A stretch of DNA of 64,000 nucleotides from Streptomyces rubellomurinus. GTDB lineage: Bacteria > Actinomycetota > Actinomycetes > Streptomycetales > Streptomycetaceae. A program made the position numbers and the translations under genes. Of the stretch, positions 1 through 7,001 are shown in pieces (positions within the stretch are counted from its first letter, which is position 1; each line of letters begins with the position of its first letter). The DNA is taken from positions 8,209 to 72,208 of the forward strand of contig NZ_JZKH01000039.1 of assembly GCF_000961885.1 (NCBI RefSeq), written 5' to 3'. The notes under the pieces are model-generated. The model was not told the DNA's origin, searched no databases, and saw only the letters and a list, made by a program, of their open reading frames with translations.

Positions 1-118
1 ACACGCCGAGCGCGGCCAGCGCCAGGCCGCGCCGCCGGGCGGGCCGCGGCGCCTCCTCGGGCGGGGGGAAGGCCTCCCGGCCCGCGCCGGCCGGTTCCGC
101 GGTCCCGTCGTCCTGCAT
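1..118 (-). CDS. N-terminus of a putative membrane protein, possibly a second class E sortase (partial, runs off the window)
   Basis: An ATG at 116-118 opens a reading frame that continues past the left edge. The 39 visible residues are an acidic, proline-rich cytoplasmic start followed by an RRR cluster and the beginning of a hydrophobic segment (GLALAALGV). This is a type II membrane topology, with a positive-inside motif before a transmembrane helix. It lies 36 bp downstream of the complete sortase gene on the same strand. In Streptomyces two class E sortase genes commonly sit next to each other here, so a second sortase is a reasonable inference from position. No catalytic motif is visible in the part present. 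Confidence 0.5.
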   Translation of the reverse strand, partial: MQDDGTAEPAGAGREAFPPPEEAPRPARRRGLALAALGV

Positions 119-154
119 CAGCGGTCCTCCCCCTCGTCCCGAGCGGCCGAGCGG

Positions 155-1315
155 CTACCCGCCCGTGATCGCGGCCGGCTTGCCCTGGCTGCGCGGCCGT
201 TCGTCGATCATCTTCCCAAAGACGATGAGACGGAACTTGGAGGTGAACTCCGGTGTGCAGGTGGTCAACGTGATGTACCGGCCGGGGCCGGTGTACCCGG
301 AACCGTTCGGCACCGGCTTGATCACGCTGACGTTGCTGGGGGAGGTCTCCGGGATGCCGCTGGTGATCTCGTAGGTGTAGTAGGCGTTCGCGGTCTCCAC
401 CACGACCTTGTCGCCCTTTTCGAGCTTGTTGATGTACCGGAACGGCTCGCCGTGGGTGTTGCGGTGCGCGGCCAGCGCGAAGTTGCCCGCCTTGTCGGCC
501 GGCATCGCGGTGCCGGTGTAGTGCCCGACCAGCCCGTTGTCGAGCACCGCGGACTTCGAAGTCCCTTCCGCGATCGGGAACTTGAGCCCCAGTTTGGGCA
601 GGTAGATGATGGCGAAGCCCTTGCCCGGGGCGAACACCTCGGGCTTGTTCGGGTCCGGCGCCGGCTGCCCCGGCGCGGCGGGGCCCTGGGCCGCGTCGAA
701 CTGCTGCTCCAGCTGGTCGCGGGCGCTGCTCGCGGCCTCGTCCGCCTGCACGTTCGTCCACCAGAGCTGGTACGCGACGAACAGCAGCATCACCAGGCCG
801 AGCGTGATGCACAGCTCGCCGACGAACCGGGCGGCCACCACGACCACCGACTCCTTGGGCCGCGCCCGCCCCGCGGCGCGCCCGCGCGCCCGGCGCCGCC
901 CGCCGCCCGAGCGCACGGCGGTGCGGCCCTGGGCGGCCCGTCTGCGCTCGGCCCGGCCGCCGGTGGGCGGGGCCGGCTCGACGGCGGGCTCGGCGCTCTC
1001 CGCCGGCAGCCGCAGCTGGAGGGTGTGGTCGGGCAGCCAGGGGTACTCGGGGCCGCCCTCGGCGGGCTGCTCGGCCTGCTCGTACACCCCCCAGGCGTCC
1101 TCGGTCGCCGCCGTCCCGGCCGGCTGCGCGCCGTACGGGTCCTGCGCGTCCTGGTGCCGGCCGTACGGGTCCTGCGCGTACTGGTGCTGGTCGTACTGGT
1201 GCCGGTCGTACTCGTTGCGGCCGTGCTGCCCGTGCTGCGCACCGCCGTGCACCGGGGCGGCGCCGTACGCGTCCGCCTCCGGCTGGTAACGCCCCTCCGG
1301 ACGCAGCGCGGTCAC
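155..1315 (-). CDS. srtE: class E sortase
   Basis: This membrane-bound transpeptidase cleaves LAXTG-type sorting signals and attaches surface proteins (in Streptomyces, the long chaplins) to peptidoglycan. The protein has 386 residues. About 150 residues are a disordered cytoplasmic region rich in His, Gln, Tyr and Pro, with tandem QYD/DPYG-like repeats. A transmembrane helix follows (around 165-188, GELCITLGLVMLLFVAYQLW), then the sortase barrel. The catalytic His lies in LAAHRNTHG, the Cys in the class E signature TLTTC, and the Arg in the strand KFRLIVFGKM. The start is GTG, 5 bp after the stop of the amidotransferase gene, so the two are almost certainly co-transcribed. The long N-terminal tail is longer than the catalytic domain needs and may bind partners; that is inference. 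Confidence 0.93.
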   Translation of the reverse strand: MTALRPEGRYQPEADAYGAAPVHGGAQHGQHGRNEYDRHQYDQHQYAQDPYGRHQDAQDPYGAQPAGTAATEDAWGVYEQAEQPAEGGPEYPWLPDHTLQLRLPAESAEPAVEPAPPTGGRAERRRAAQGRTAVRSGGGRRRARGRAAGRARPKESVVVVAARFVGELCITLGLVMLLFVAYQLWWTNVQADEAASSARDQLEQQFDAAQGPAAPGQPAPDPNKPEVFAPGKGFAIIYLPKLGLKFPIAEGTSKSAVLDNGLVGHYTGTAMPADKAGNFALAAHRNTHGEPFRYINKLEKGDKVVVETANAYYTYEITSGIPETSPSNVSVIKPVPNGSGYTGPGRYITLTTCTPEFTSKFRLIVFGKMIDERPRSQGKPAAITGG

Positions 1316-1320
1316 GCCGC

Positions 1321-1986
1321 TCAGCCCCGGCCGATCACCGGGGCGAGCCCGGCCGACCGCTCGACGGCGCGGGCGTCGCCGCAGTCCGCGAGCCAGTTGG
1401 CGAGCATCCGGTGGCCGCCCTCGGTGAGCACCGACTCGGGGTGGAACTGCACGCCCTCGACGGGCAGTTCACGGTGCCTCAGGCCCATGATCACACCGCT
1501 CTCGACGGTCCGGGCGGTGACCAGCAGCTCGTCCGGCACGGTGGCCGGGTCGACCGCCAGCGAGTGGTAGCGGGTCGCGGTCAGCGGCGAGGGCAGGCCG
1601 GCGAACACCCCGCCGTCCTCGTGCTCGACCAGCGAGGTCTTGCCGTGCAGCAGCTCCGGCGCTCGGCCGACCACCGCGCCGTACGCGACCGCGATCGACT
1701 GCAGGCCGAGGCAGACGCCGAACACCGGCAGCCCGATCCGGGCGCAGTGGTGGACCATCTCGATGCAGACGCCCGCCTCCTCCGGCGACCCGGGGCCGGG
1801 CGAGAGCAGCACGCCGTCGAAGCCCTCCTCCCCCGCGCGGCGGACGGCGTGGTCGACGGTCACCTCGTCGTTGCGCACGACCTCGCAGGTGGCGCCGAGC
1901 TGGTACAGGTACTGGACCAGGTTGAAGACGAAGCTGTCGTAGTTGTCCACCACCAGGATGCGGGGCGGGGTCGACTGGGTGGTCAT
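1321..1986 (-). CDS. pabA: class I glutamine amidotransferase, aminodeoxychorismate/anthranilate synthase component II
   Basis: This is the glutaminase subunit that supplies ammonia to a chorismate-using synthase for p-aminobenzoate (folate) or anthranilate (tryptophan). The protein has 221 residues, the normal length. The start region ILVVDNYDSFVFNLVQYL is typical of the family. The nucleophile elbow is GVCLGLQ with Cys at about 93, and the His-Glu pair is in GVQFHPESVLTEGG near residues 180-190. No large chorismate-binding subunit is next to it, so the partner is encoded elsewhere, and sequence alone does not decide between PabA and TrpG. It belongs to the minus-strand run from the DUF881 gene to the sortase. 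Confidence 0.9.
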   Translation of the reverse strand: MTTQSTPPRILVVDNYDSFVFNLVQYLYQLGATCEVVRNDEVTVDHAVRRAGEEGFDGVLLSPGPGSPEEAGVCIEMVHHCARIGLPVFGVCLGLQSIAVAYGAVVGRAPELLHGKTSLVEHEDGGVFAGLPSPLTATRYHSLAVDPATVPDELLVTARTVESGVIMGLRHRELPVEGVQFHPESVLTEGGHRMLANWLADCGDARAVERSAGLAPVIGRG

Positions 1987-2041
1987 GCGCGCGTGGTCTC
2001 CGTGGGATGCGGTGCTGGGTGGAAGTGCGGGGCCCGCCGGT

Positions 2042-2221
2042 TCAGCCGGCCGCGGCGCCGTCGCCGCCGTCCACTGTGACGTCGCCGAAGGGGAGCAGCG
2101 GTTCCGCCCACGGGAAGACGTAGGTGAAGAGGAGGTAGACGATCCCCAGGATCAGGAGCAGCGAAATGACCGCCCGGACCAGGGTGTTCCCCGGCAGGTG
2201 GCGCCAGATGAAGGCGTACAT
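2042..2221 (-). CDS. small single-pass membrane protein, unknown function
   Basis: This 59-residue ORF starts at ATG 2221 and stops at 2042. A short basic N-terminus (MYAFIWRHLPGN) is followed by one strongly hydrophobic helix at about residues 15-37 (VRAVISLLLILGIVYLLFTY). The tail, about 20 residues, is acidic and Gly/Asp-rich, so an N-in topology is likely. A GAGGGAGCA ribosome-binding sequence lies just upstream. It sits between the DUF881 gene and the amidotransferase gene on the same strand. A protein of this size and position occurs in the same place in Streptomyces genomes. I do not know its function. Confidence 0.75.
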   Translation of the reverse strand: MYAFIWRHLPGNTLVRAVISLLLILGIVYLLFTYVFPWAEPLLPFGDVTVDGGDGAAAG

Positions 2222-2290
2222 GCTGCTCCCTCGAGGTAGCGGACTGGGGTCAAGAGTAGACCCGGGATCAACAGCCGCGAGGCCGGTCCG

Positions 2291-3064
2291 TTACGGCTGG
2301 CCACCCGTCGAGCGCAGCTCGGTGGTGCCGGAGTACCCGGGAAGGGTGAGCTCGCCGTTCTCCTGGACCTTCCAGCCCAGCCCGTAGGCCTGGACGTACT
2401 GGAGGTACTTGCGGATCGTCGGGTCGGCCTCGACGGCGGCGCTCAGCGCGTCCGTCCTCCCGACCGCCTTGATCACGTACGGGGGCGAGTAGACCCGGCC
2501 CTGGAGCAGCAGGGTGTTGCCGACGCAGCGGACGGCGCTGGTGGAGATCAGCCGCTGGTCCATCACCTGGACGCCCTCGGCGCCGCCGCGCCACATCGCG
2601 TTGACCACGGCCTGGATGTCCTGCTGGTGGATGACCAGGTCGTTGACGTTGGGCTCGGCGACGCCGGGGATGCGCGCGGTGGCGTTCGGCGGGGCGTCGT
2701 TGAGGGTGACGGTCAGGCCCGCGCCCTGCAGCGGCTCCATGGCCGCGCCGAGCCGCAGGCCGTCCAGCTGGGCGGTGTCGGCGGGGCTGTGGGCCTGCTG
2801 GTCGGTGAGGTCCTGCGCCCGGGCCTGGAGGTCGGCCAGCTGGGCCTGCGCCTGCTGGTTCTGCGAGCTGCGCTGGCGGATCACGTCGCCGAGGCTGAGG
2901 AGGGAGTTGTCGGTGCGCAGGTCGGTGCCGCGGGCGGTCTGCGCGCTGACGTAGAAGAGCAGACCGGCGAGCGCGAAGACGGCGCAGGTCAGGGCACGTC
3001 CGACATTTCGGATGCCGGAGCGGCGGGTACCGGCCGGTCCAGGGGGAATCGACAAATTAGTCAC
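2291..3064 (-). CDS. DUF881 family membrane protein
   Basis: The protein has 257 residues and a GTG start. Residues 1-22 are cytoplasmic, and 23-42 form a transmembrane helix ([20 protein letters not shown]). A Gln/Ala/Leu-rich coiled coil follows at about 65-95. The C-terminal extracytoplasmic DUF881 domain contains conserved patches such as [49 protein letters not shown] and the terminal [12 protein letters not shown]. Proteins of this family sit in actinobacterial division and envelope clusters, often beside crgA as here. No enzymatic motif is visible. It heads the minus-strand run of envelope genes and diverges from crgA, so the 160 bp between them should hold both promoters. Confidence 0.9.
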   Translation of the reverse strand: MTNLSIPPGPAGTRRSGIRNVGRALTCAVFALAGLLFYVSAQTARGTDLRTDNSLLSLGDVIRQRSSQNQQAQAQLADLQARAQDLTDQQAHSPADTAQLDGLRLGAAMEPLQGAGLTVTLNDAPPNATARIPGVAEPNVNDLVIHQQDIQAVVNAMWRGGAEGVQVMDQRLISTSAVRCVGNTLLLQGRVYSPPYVIKAVGRTDALSAAVEADPTIRKYLQYVQAYGLGWKVQENGELTLPGYSGTTELRSTGGQP

Positions 3065-3224
3065 CGTACCCTTATCTCCTCGGGACCCGCCGAGCCACTA
3101 CGCTAACGGACGCCGGTGGCGTGTGCGGGAACGGTCCCCAGGACCCGCTCCCGCGGCCCCCGGCGACCGACTCACCCGCTGCACCTCTGCGCGGTCTCAC
3201 AGCGCATCGACAGGAGATCCCCTC

Positions 3225-3476
3225 GTGCCGAAGTCTCGACTCCGCAAGAAGTCCGACTACACCCCGCCGGCGACGACGACCGCGGTGAAGATCAGCTCGG
3301 GCCGCGGCTGGGTAGCGCCGCTGATGCTGGCGCTGTTCCTGATCGGCCTGGTGTGGATCGTCACCTACTACGTGACCAGCGGTTCGTACCCGGTCGAGGG
3401 CTGGCGCAACTGGAACATCCTGGTCGGCTTCGGCTTCATCGCCGCCGGCTTCGGCGTCTCCACCCAGTGGAAGTGA
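3225..3476 (+). CDS. crgA: cell division protein CrgA
   Basis: CrgA is a small membrane protein of actinobacteria that regulates FtsZ-ring assembly and septation. In Streptomyces it affects sporulation septation; in mycobacteria it links FtsZ to peptidoglycan synthesis. The protein has 83 residues, the usual length. It opens with the family signature [15 protein letters not shown] and has two transmembrane helices (about 30-51, [19 protein letters not shown], and 62-80, [17 protein letters not shown]). The start is GTG 3225, preceded by AGGAG at 3212-3216. A longer in-frame reading from 3012 is ruled out because it would cross the divergent promoter region and add unrelated sequence. Confidence 0.96.
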   Translation: MPKSRLRKKSDYTPPATTTAVKISSGRGWVAPLMLALFLIGLVWIVTYYVTSGSYPVEGWRNWNILVGFGFIAAGFGVSTQWK

Positions 3477-3608
3477 CGCTCCCCCCGCACTGAGGCTCCG
3501 CGGAGCCCGCACCGCCGCTTCGGAACGGCCCTACCCGGAGCGGCGGTTCGTCGTGCCCGAGCGCGGCCGGGAATCCGGTGCGCTTTTCTCATCGTCACAC
3601 CATCACGT

Positions 3609-3799
3609 TTATCCACATGGTTATCCACACTGGGGAAAAGTCTCCCCAGCCTGTGGATAACTTTCCCGGTCGCGGCTTTCCCCAGCCGTGCACAACCGCC
3701 GGTGCGCCTGAGAATCGCACAGCTGGACACGCGTAGAACAGCAGTCCACAGCCCGGTCGACGCACAGCCTGTGCACAACCCCGCACCCGCTGTGGACAA
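3609..3799. promoter_or_regulatory. DnaA-box cluster outside oriC
   Basis: The 334-bp gap between crgA and the rhomboid gene holds at least six 9-mers that match DnaA boxes. They are TTATCCACA at 3609-3617 and 3621-3629, TGTGGATAA at 3652-3660, CGTGCACAA at 3687-3695, TGTGCACAA at 3770-3778 and TGTGGACAA at 3791-3799. Two are perfect copies of the high-affinity TTATCCACA form. This looks like a DnaA-titration or regulatory cluster about 48 kb from oriC. Clusters of high-affinity DnaA boxes near oriC that reduce initiation frequency have been described in S. coelicolor. The hairpin GGGGAAAAGTCTCCCC lies between boxes two and three and could end crgA transcription. Confidence 0.8.
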
Positions 3800-3810
3800 C
3801 CGTCCGGGCG

Positions 3811-4698
3811 TCACCCGCCGTACAGGCCCATCCCGGTCAGCAGCATCCCGGCCTCCACGGCCAGCGCCCCCGCCAGTGCCAGCCCCTGGACCAGGCCCCG
3901 GCGCTCGCGCGGGGCGTACATCAGACCGAACGCCACCAGCGCGCCCATCAGCAGCCCGCCGAGGTGCGCCCGCCAGTCGATGATGTCCGTGCGGGAGAAG
4001 GTGACCACCGCGTTGAAGACCAGCAGCGCCAGCACCGGGCCGAGCGGCCCCCTGGTCCGCAGCTGCAGCACGACCTGGGCGCCGATCAGGCCGAAGATCG
4101 CACCGGAGGCCCCCAGCGAGCCCAGCCAGTCGCCGTCCACCAGGAAGGCGAAGACGCTGCCGCCGAGGCCCGCGAGCAGGTAGAGCGCCAGGAAGCGCAG
4201 CCGGCCGAGCGCCTGCTCCAGCGCCGGGCCGAGGATCAGCAGGGCCAGCATGTTGGTGCCGATGTGCCACCACTCCAGGTGCAGGAAGGTGGCGGTCAAC
4301 AGCCGGTACCACTGGTCCGGGCCCTCCGCGATGCCCTCCGGGCCGCCGCGCAGCGCCCCGACGCTGTACAGCGACCAGACCTGCCCCAGCTTCGGATTCA
4401 GCACGTACGCGGCCAGCACCCAGACCGCCAGGTTGACCCCGATCAGCAGCTTGGTGACCAGCGCGCCGTCCGCGGTCGGCGCCCCGCCGAACCGGGTCGT
4501 CGCCCGCCGGGCGCCGGCGTGCCCCGCGCCGACGCACTCCGGGCACTGGAAGCCCACCGCGGCCGGGACCATGCACTTCGGGCAGACCGGGCGCTCGCAG
4601 CGGGTGCAGGAGACGCCGGTCGCCGTCTCCGGGTGCCGGTGGCACCGGGGCAGCGCGGCCTCCGGGCCGGTCGCCGGGGTCCGATCCTCCGGACGCAT
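3811..4698 (-). CDS. rhomboid family intramembrane serine protease with N-terminal zinc finger
   Basis: This polytopic membrane protease cleaves substrates within transmembrane helices. The protein has 295 residues. The cytoplasmic N-terminus carries paired CxxC motifs (CHRHPE, SCTRCERPVCPKCM, FQCPEC) of a B-box-like zinc finger, seen in actinobacterial rhomboids. Six or more hydrophobic helices follow. The catalytic serine is in GASGAIFGLIG and the catalytic histidine in DWRAHLGGLLMG, so the Ser-His dyad is intact. The start ATG at 4698 follows a reasonable ribosome-binding sequence. The gene stands alone on the minus strand between crgA and the DUF5324 gene. Substrates cannot be predicted from the sequence. 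Confidence 0.92.
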   Translation of the reverse strand: MRPEDRTPATGPEAALPRCHRHPETATGVSCTRCERPVCPKCMVPAAVGFQCPECVGAGHAGARRATTRFGGAPTADGALVTKLLIGVNLAVWVLAAYVLNPKLGQVWSLYSVGALRGGPEGIAEGPDQWYRLLTATFLHLEWWHIGTNMLALLILGPALEQALGRLRFLALYLLAGLGGSVFAFLVDGDWLGSLGASGAIFGLIGAQVVLQLRTRGPLGPVLALLVFNAVVTFSRTDIIDWRAHLGGLLMGALVAFGLMYAPRERRGLVQGLALAGALAVEAGMLLTGMGLYGG

Positions 4699-4873
4699 CA
4701 GCCGTTCCCCTTCCCTGCCTGGGCGGCCAGCCTACTGCGGCGGCCCGGCCCCCGGGCGGGCTTCGGCCGTCGCGTACGGACCACTCCGGAGTGCCGGTGG
4801 ACAAATCTGGATGCATGATCAGCATTCAGGTGGATATGTGCATAAAGGACGCCACCCAGGAGGAGAGGATCCC

Positions 4874-5593
4874 GTGACGCTCACGCACACGGCCCGCGAG
4901 ACGGCCACCAGGACCAGGGACACCGCCGCCCAGTTCGCGGACGACGCCAGGCAGCGCCTCGGCCCCGCCCTGGACGCCCTCGGGCCGAAGGCCGGCCAGG
5001 CCGCCCACGCCCTCCGTGTCCAGTACGGCAAGCACCTCGCCCCACAGCTCGGCCACGCCTTCGCCGGGCTGCCGCCGGAGGCCCAGCAGAACGCCCTGAA
5101 GGCCTTCCACCGGGCCCAGGAGGCCGCCCTGGCGGCCCGGCTGTCCGCCGGCCGCGCCGCGGACCAGGCGCGCACCACGGTGGCGCCCCGGGTCCTGCAG
5201 GCCGTCGAGGACGCCCGGGCCGCCGTCGCCCCGGTCGCCCACGAGGCGCAGAGCCGGGGCGCCGCCGCACTGACCGCCCTGCAGGGCCACGTCAGCTCCG
5301 CCGAGATCAGCGACCTGGCCGCCCGCAACGCCCGCCGGCCGCAGTGCGGCCGCAGCCGGGCCGCCGGATTCGCCGTGGCGGGGGTGCTCGCGGTCTGCGG
5401 CCTGGTGGCCTGGCAGTGGTGGCGCCGGCACAGCAACCCGGAGTGGCTGGTCGAACCGCCGGCCCCGCAGGCACCCCGCCCGGCCGGCGCGCACGCCGCC
5501 ACCGCCCCGGTGAACGGTGCCTCGGAGTCCGGGGCCGGCGCGGAGGCCGCCGCCCCGGAGCCGGACGGCGAGGAGCCGCCGAAGCCCGAGTGA
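4874..5593 (+). CDS. DUF5324-type Ala-rich membrane protein
   Basis: The protein has 239 residues and starts at GTG 4874 behind AGGAGAGG at 4861-4868. Longer in-frame starts upstream lack such a site. Residues 1-150 are Ala/Arg/Gln-rich and helical, resembling apolipoprotein-like or late-embryogenesis-like amphipathic repeats (THTARETATRTRDTAAQFA). One transmembrane helix lies near 165-184 (AAGFAVAGVLAVCGLVAWQW). The tail is Pro/Ala/Glu-rich and ends in EEPPKPE. The family appears restricted to Streptomyces-type actinomycetes and has no known function. It was the original neighbour of tRNA-Ala before the prophage inserted 78 bp downstream. Confidence 0.85.
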   Translation: MTLTHTARETATRTRDTAAQFADDARQRLGPALDALGPKAGQAAHALRVQYGKHLAPQLGHAFAGLPPEAQQNALKAFHRAQEAALAARLSAGRAADQARTTVAPRVLQAVEDARAAVAPVAHEAQSRGAAALTALQGHVSSAEISDLAARNARRPQCGRSRAAGFAVAGVLAVCGLVAWQWWRRHSNPEWLVEPPAPQAPRPAGAHAATAPVNGASESGAGAEAAAPEPDGEEPPKPE

Positions 5594-5627
5594 CCGGCCC
5601 GGCCCCGGCCCGGCCCCGGAACGACGA

Positions 5628-5663
5628 GAGCGGCTGACCCGGAGGTTTCCGGTTCAGCCGCTC
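5628..5663. terminator. hairpin, probably the original tRNA-Ala terminator
   Basis: The arms GAGCGGCTGACCCGGA and TCCGGTTCAGCCGCTC pair with one mismatch around a short loop, 7 bp from the attL core. In the uninterrupted chromosome this hairpin would lie directly downstream of the 3' end of the minus-strand tRNA-Ala gene and could also end the DUF5324 transcript. Confidence 0.65.
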
Positions 5664-5670
5664 ATCGCGT

Positions 5671-5696
5671 GCTGTGGAGCATAGGAGACTCGAACT
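5671..5696. repeat. attL core
   Basis: The 26 bp from GCTGTGGAG to CTCGAACT are identical to 39284-39309. They correspond to the T-arm and acceptor 3' strand of tRNA-Ala read on the minus strand. To the right the sequence diverges at once and is AT-richer, as expected for phage arm-site DNA. Confidence 0.92.
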
Positions 5697-5775
5697 TTAA
5701 TTTTGCAAAGCCGTGACCTGCGGCGATGCGCCAAAGACGCGCAAAGCTGGACATATGAGATGACGCTCGATGACT

Positions 5776-5819
5776 ATCGAACGCGTTCGATGACGTCCGG
5801 TGCTGACAGGTCAGCACCG
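5776..5819. promoter_or_regulatory. paired palindromes next to attL
   Basis: ATCGAACGCGTTCGAT at 5776-5791 is a perfect 16-bp palindrome. CGGTGCTGAC and GTCAGCACCG at 5798-5819 form a 10-bp inverted repeat with a 2-bp spacer. They lie 80-123 bp inside the left end, where integrase arm-type or excisionase sites are expected. The first is built from the same CGAAC/GTTCG half-sites as the operator-like palindromes at the right end, but in inverted order. Confidence 0.5.
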
Positions 5820-5845
5820 ATGATCATGGTCCAGAACGCCAGAAC

Positions 5846-5873
5846 CGCCCCCGTGAGCATCCTCCCGGGGGCG
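5846..5873. terminator. hairpin downstream of the minus-strand hemC homologue
   Basis: The arms CGCCCCCG and CGGGGGCG flank a 12-bp loop 89 bp downstream of the stop of the minus-strand hemC homologue. It is a GC-rich terminator-like hairpin at the end of the cargo region. Confidence 0.5.
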
Positions 5874-5961
5874 TCCTGCGGTTACGGTCCGTCGTCGGAA
5901 CGCGATGGCCGGCCTCGCCGTACTGGCGTCCGCAACGGGCGCGGATTTCCGGGCCTCCGGG

Positions 5962-6900
5962 TCAGCGGGCGATGGCGTCGATCAGATCGCGGGCGCCGTC
6001 ACGGATCAGCGCTTCGGCGACGTCTTCGCCGAGGGCCTGGGGGGTGAGGTGGTCGCTGGTGCGGCTGGCGGTGAGCACGGTCGCGCCGTCCGGGGTGAAG
6101 ACCATGGCCCGCAGGGCGAGGCGGCCGTCCTTGAACGCGCGGGCGTATCCAGCGATCGGGCTGTTGCAGTGCCCACGAAGGAGGTTCAGCACAGCCCGCT
6201 CGGCGGTGATCTCGCGCGTGGTGAGGCGGTCGCCGAGCGGGGCGAGCAGGGCGATCATCTCCGGGTCGTCGGCCCGGCACTGGAGGCCGAGGACGGCGGC
6301 GCCGAGCGGCGGGCACATCTGCTCGACGGACAGCACCTCGCTGATGTGGTGCTGCTCGCCGATGCGCTCCAGCCCGGAGGCCGCGAGGACCAGGGCGTCG
6401 ACCTTGCCGGCCTTGAGGGCGGCCAGCCGCAGGTTCGCGGTTCCCCGGCTCGGGACGAGTTCAAGGTGGGGGTGGCTGGCGGCGAGCTGGGCGATCCGGC
6501 GGACGGCGGAAGTGCCCACGCGGGTGCCGGGCGGCAGCTGGTCGAGGGTCAGGCCGCCGGGGTGGATCAGGGCGTCTCGGATGTCGGCGCGGGCGGGGTG
6601 GGCGGCGAAGACGGTCCCCGGGACGTTCAGCGGGAAGCCGGCCACGTCCTTCATGCAGTGCACGGCCATGTCGCAAACGCCGGTCAGCAGGGCCTGTTCG
6701 ATCTCGCCGGTGAAGGCGCCCTTGTCGTGCAGCTCAGCCTGTCGGCCAGGTTCGAGATCGCCGGCCGCGGTGAACGGCACGAGCTCGACCTGGGCGTCCG
6801 GGTAGCGGTCGCGCAGGTCGGAGGTGACCTGGGCGACCTGGGCCAGCGACATCGGGGAGGTGCGGGCTCCGATGCGGATGGTCCGGGTGGTGTCCAGCAC
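5962..6900 (-). CDS. hemC: hydroxymethylbilane synthase homologue A, prophage cargo
   Basis: The family joins four porphobilinogens into hydroxymethylbilane using a covalent dipyrromethane cofactor. The protein has 312 residues, the normal length. Conserved features are RIGARTSP near residue 9, the lid lysine Lys60 in DKGAF, Lys84-Asp85 in VHCMKDV, GTSAVRR (Arg134-Arg135), the Arg pair in SRGTANLRL, and the cofactor cysteine Cys245 in LRGHCNSPIAGY. It departs from the family at the usually invariant GQGA stretch, which reads GAAV at 200-203, and at HS-to-HC before the MKD motif. The start is GTG 6900 with AAGGAG six bases upstream. It is divergent from homologue B across a 101-bp promoter region with a 25-bp palindrome. 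A housekeeping hemC must exist elsewhere, so this copy is accessory. Its product is uncertain because its neighbour HemB lacks catalytic residues. Confidence 0.88.
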   Translation of the reverse strand: MLDTTRTIRIGARTSPMSLAQVAQVTSDLRDRYPDAQVELVPFTAAGDLEPGRQAELHDKGAFTGEIEQALLTGVCDMAVHCMKDVAGFPLNVPGTVFAAHPARADIRDALIHPGGLTLDQLPPGTRVGTSAVRRIAQLAASHPHLELVPSRGTANLRLAALKAGKVDALVLAASGLERIGEQHHISEVLSVEQMCPPLGAAVLGLQCRADDPEMIALLAPLGDRLTTREITAERAVLNLLRGHCNSPIAGYARAFKDGRLALRAMVFTPDGATVLTASRTSDHLTPQALGEDVAEALIRDGARDLIDAIAR

Positions 6901-6916
6901 GAAAGGCTCCTTCCAA

Positions 6917-6941
6917 GGTTTCCGACATAACGTCGGAAACC
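6917..6941. promoter_or_regulatory. 25-bp dyad in the divergent hemC promoter region
   Basis: GGTTTCCGAC and GTCGGAAACC are perfect 10-bp arms separated by ATAAC. The dyad sits just upstream of the ribosome-binding site of homologue A and 60 bp upstream of homologue B. Its place between two divergent genes suggests an operator for a dimeric regulator, perhaps the XRE protein encoded 3 kb away; that link is only inference. No run of T follows, so a terminator is less likely. Confidence 0.6.
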
Positions 6942-7001
6942 GGGCGTGTTCGAGGCGAGTAGCATGCGGTCAACATCTCGTCAGATGCTGGGAGTTGGCG
7001 T

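Noticed and set aside
452..1570. Long plus-strand open frame of 372 codons across the sortase and amidotransferase genes
   Set aside because: It is antisense to two genes with clear catalytic motifs and has only the Arg/Val/Leu/Gly composition of a high-GC shadow frame.
3368..4825. 485-codon minus-strand frame over the rhomboid gene and the DnaA-box cluster
   Set aside because: It runs through DnaA boxes, is mostly Arg/Gly/Pro-rich and overlaps the rhomboid gene in another frame.
5703..5710. TTGCAAAG near attL, also present in the tRNA-Ala anticodon region, as part of a longer att core
   Set aside because: The spacing from the 26-bp core differs (6 against 13 bases), so it is not a continuous match.
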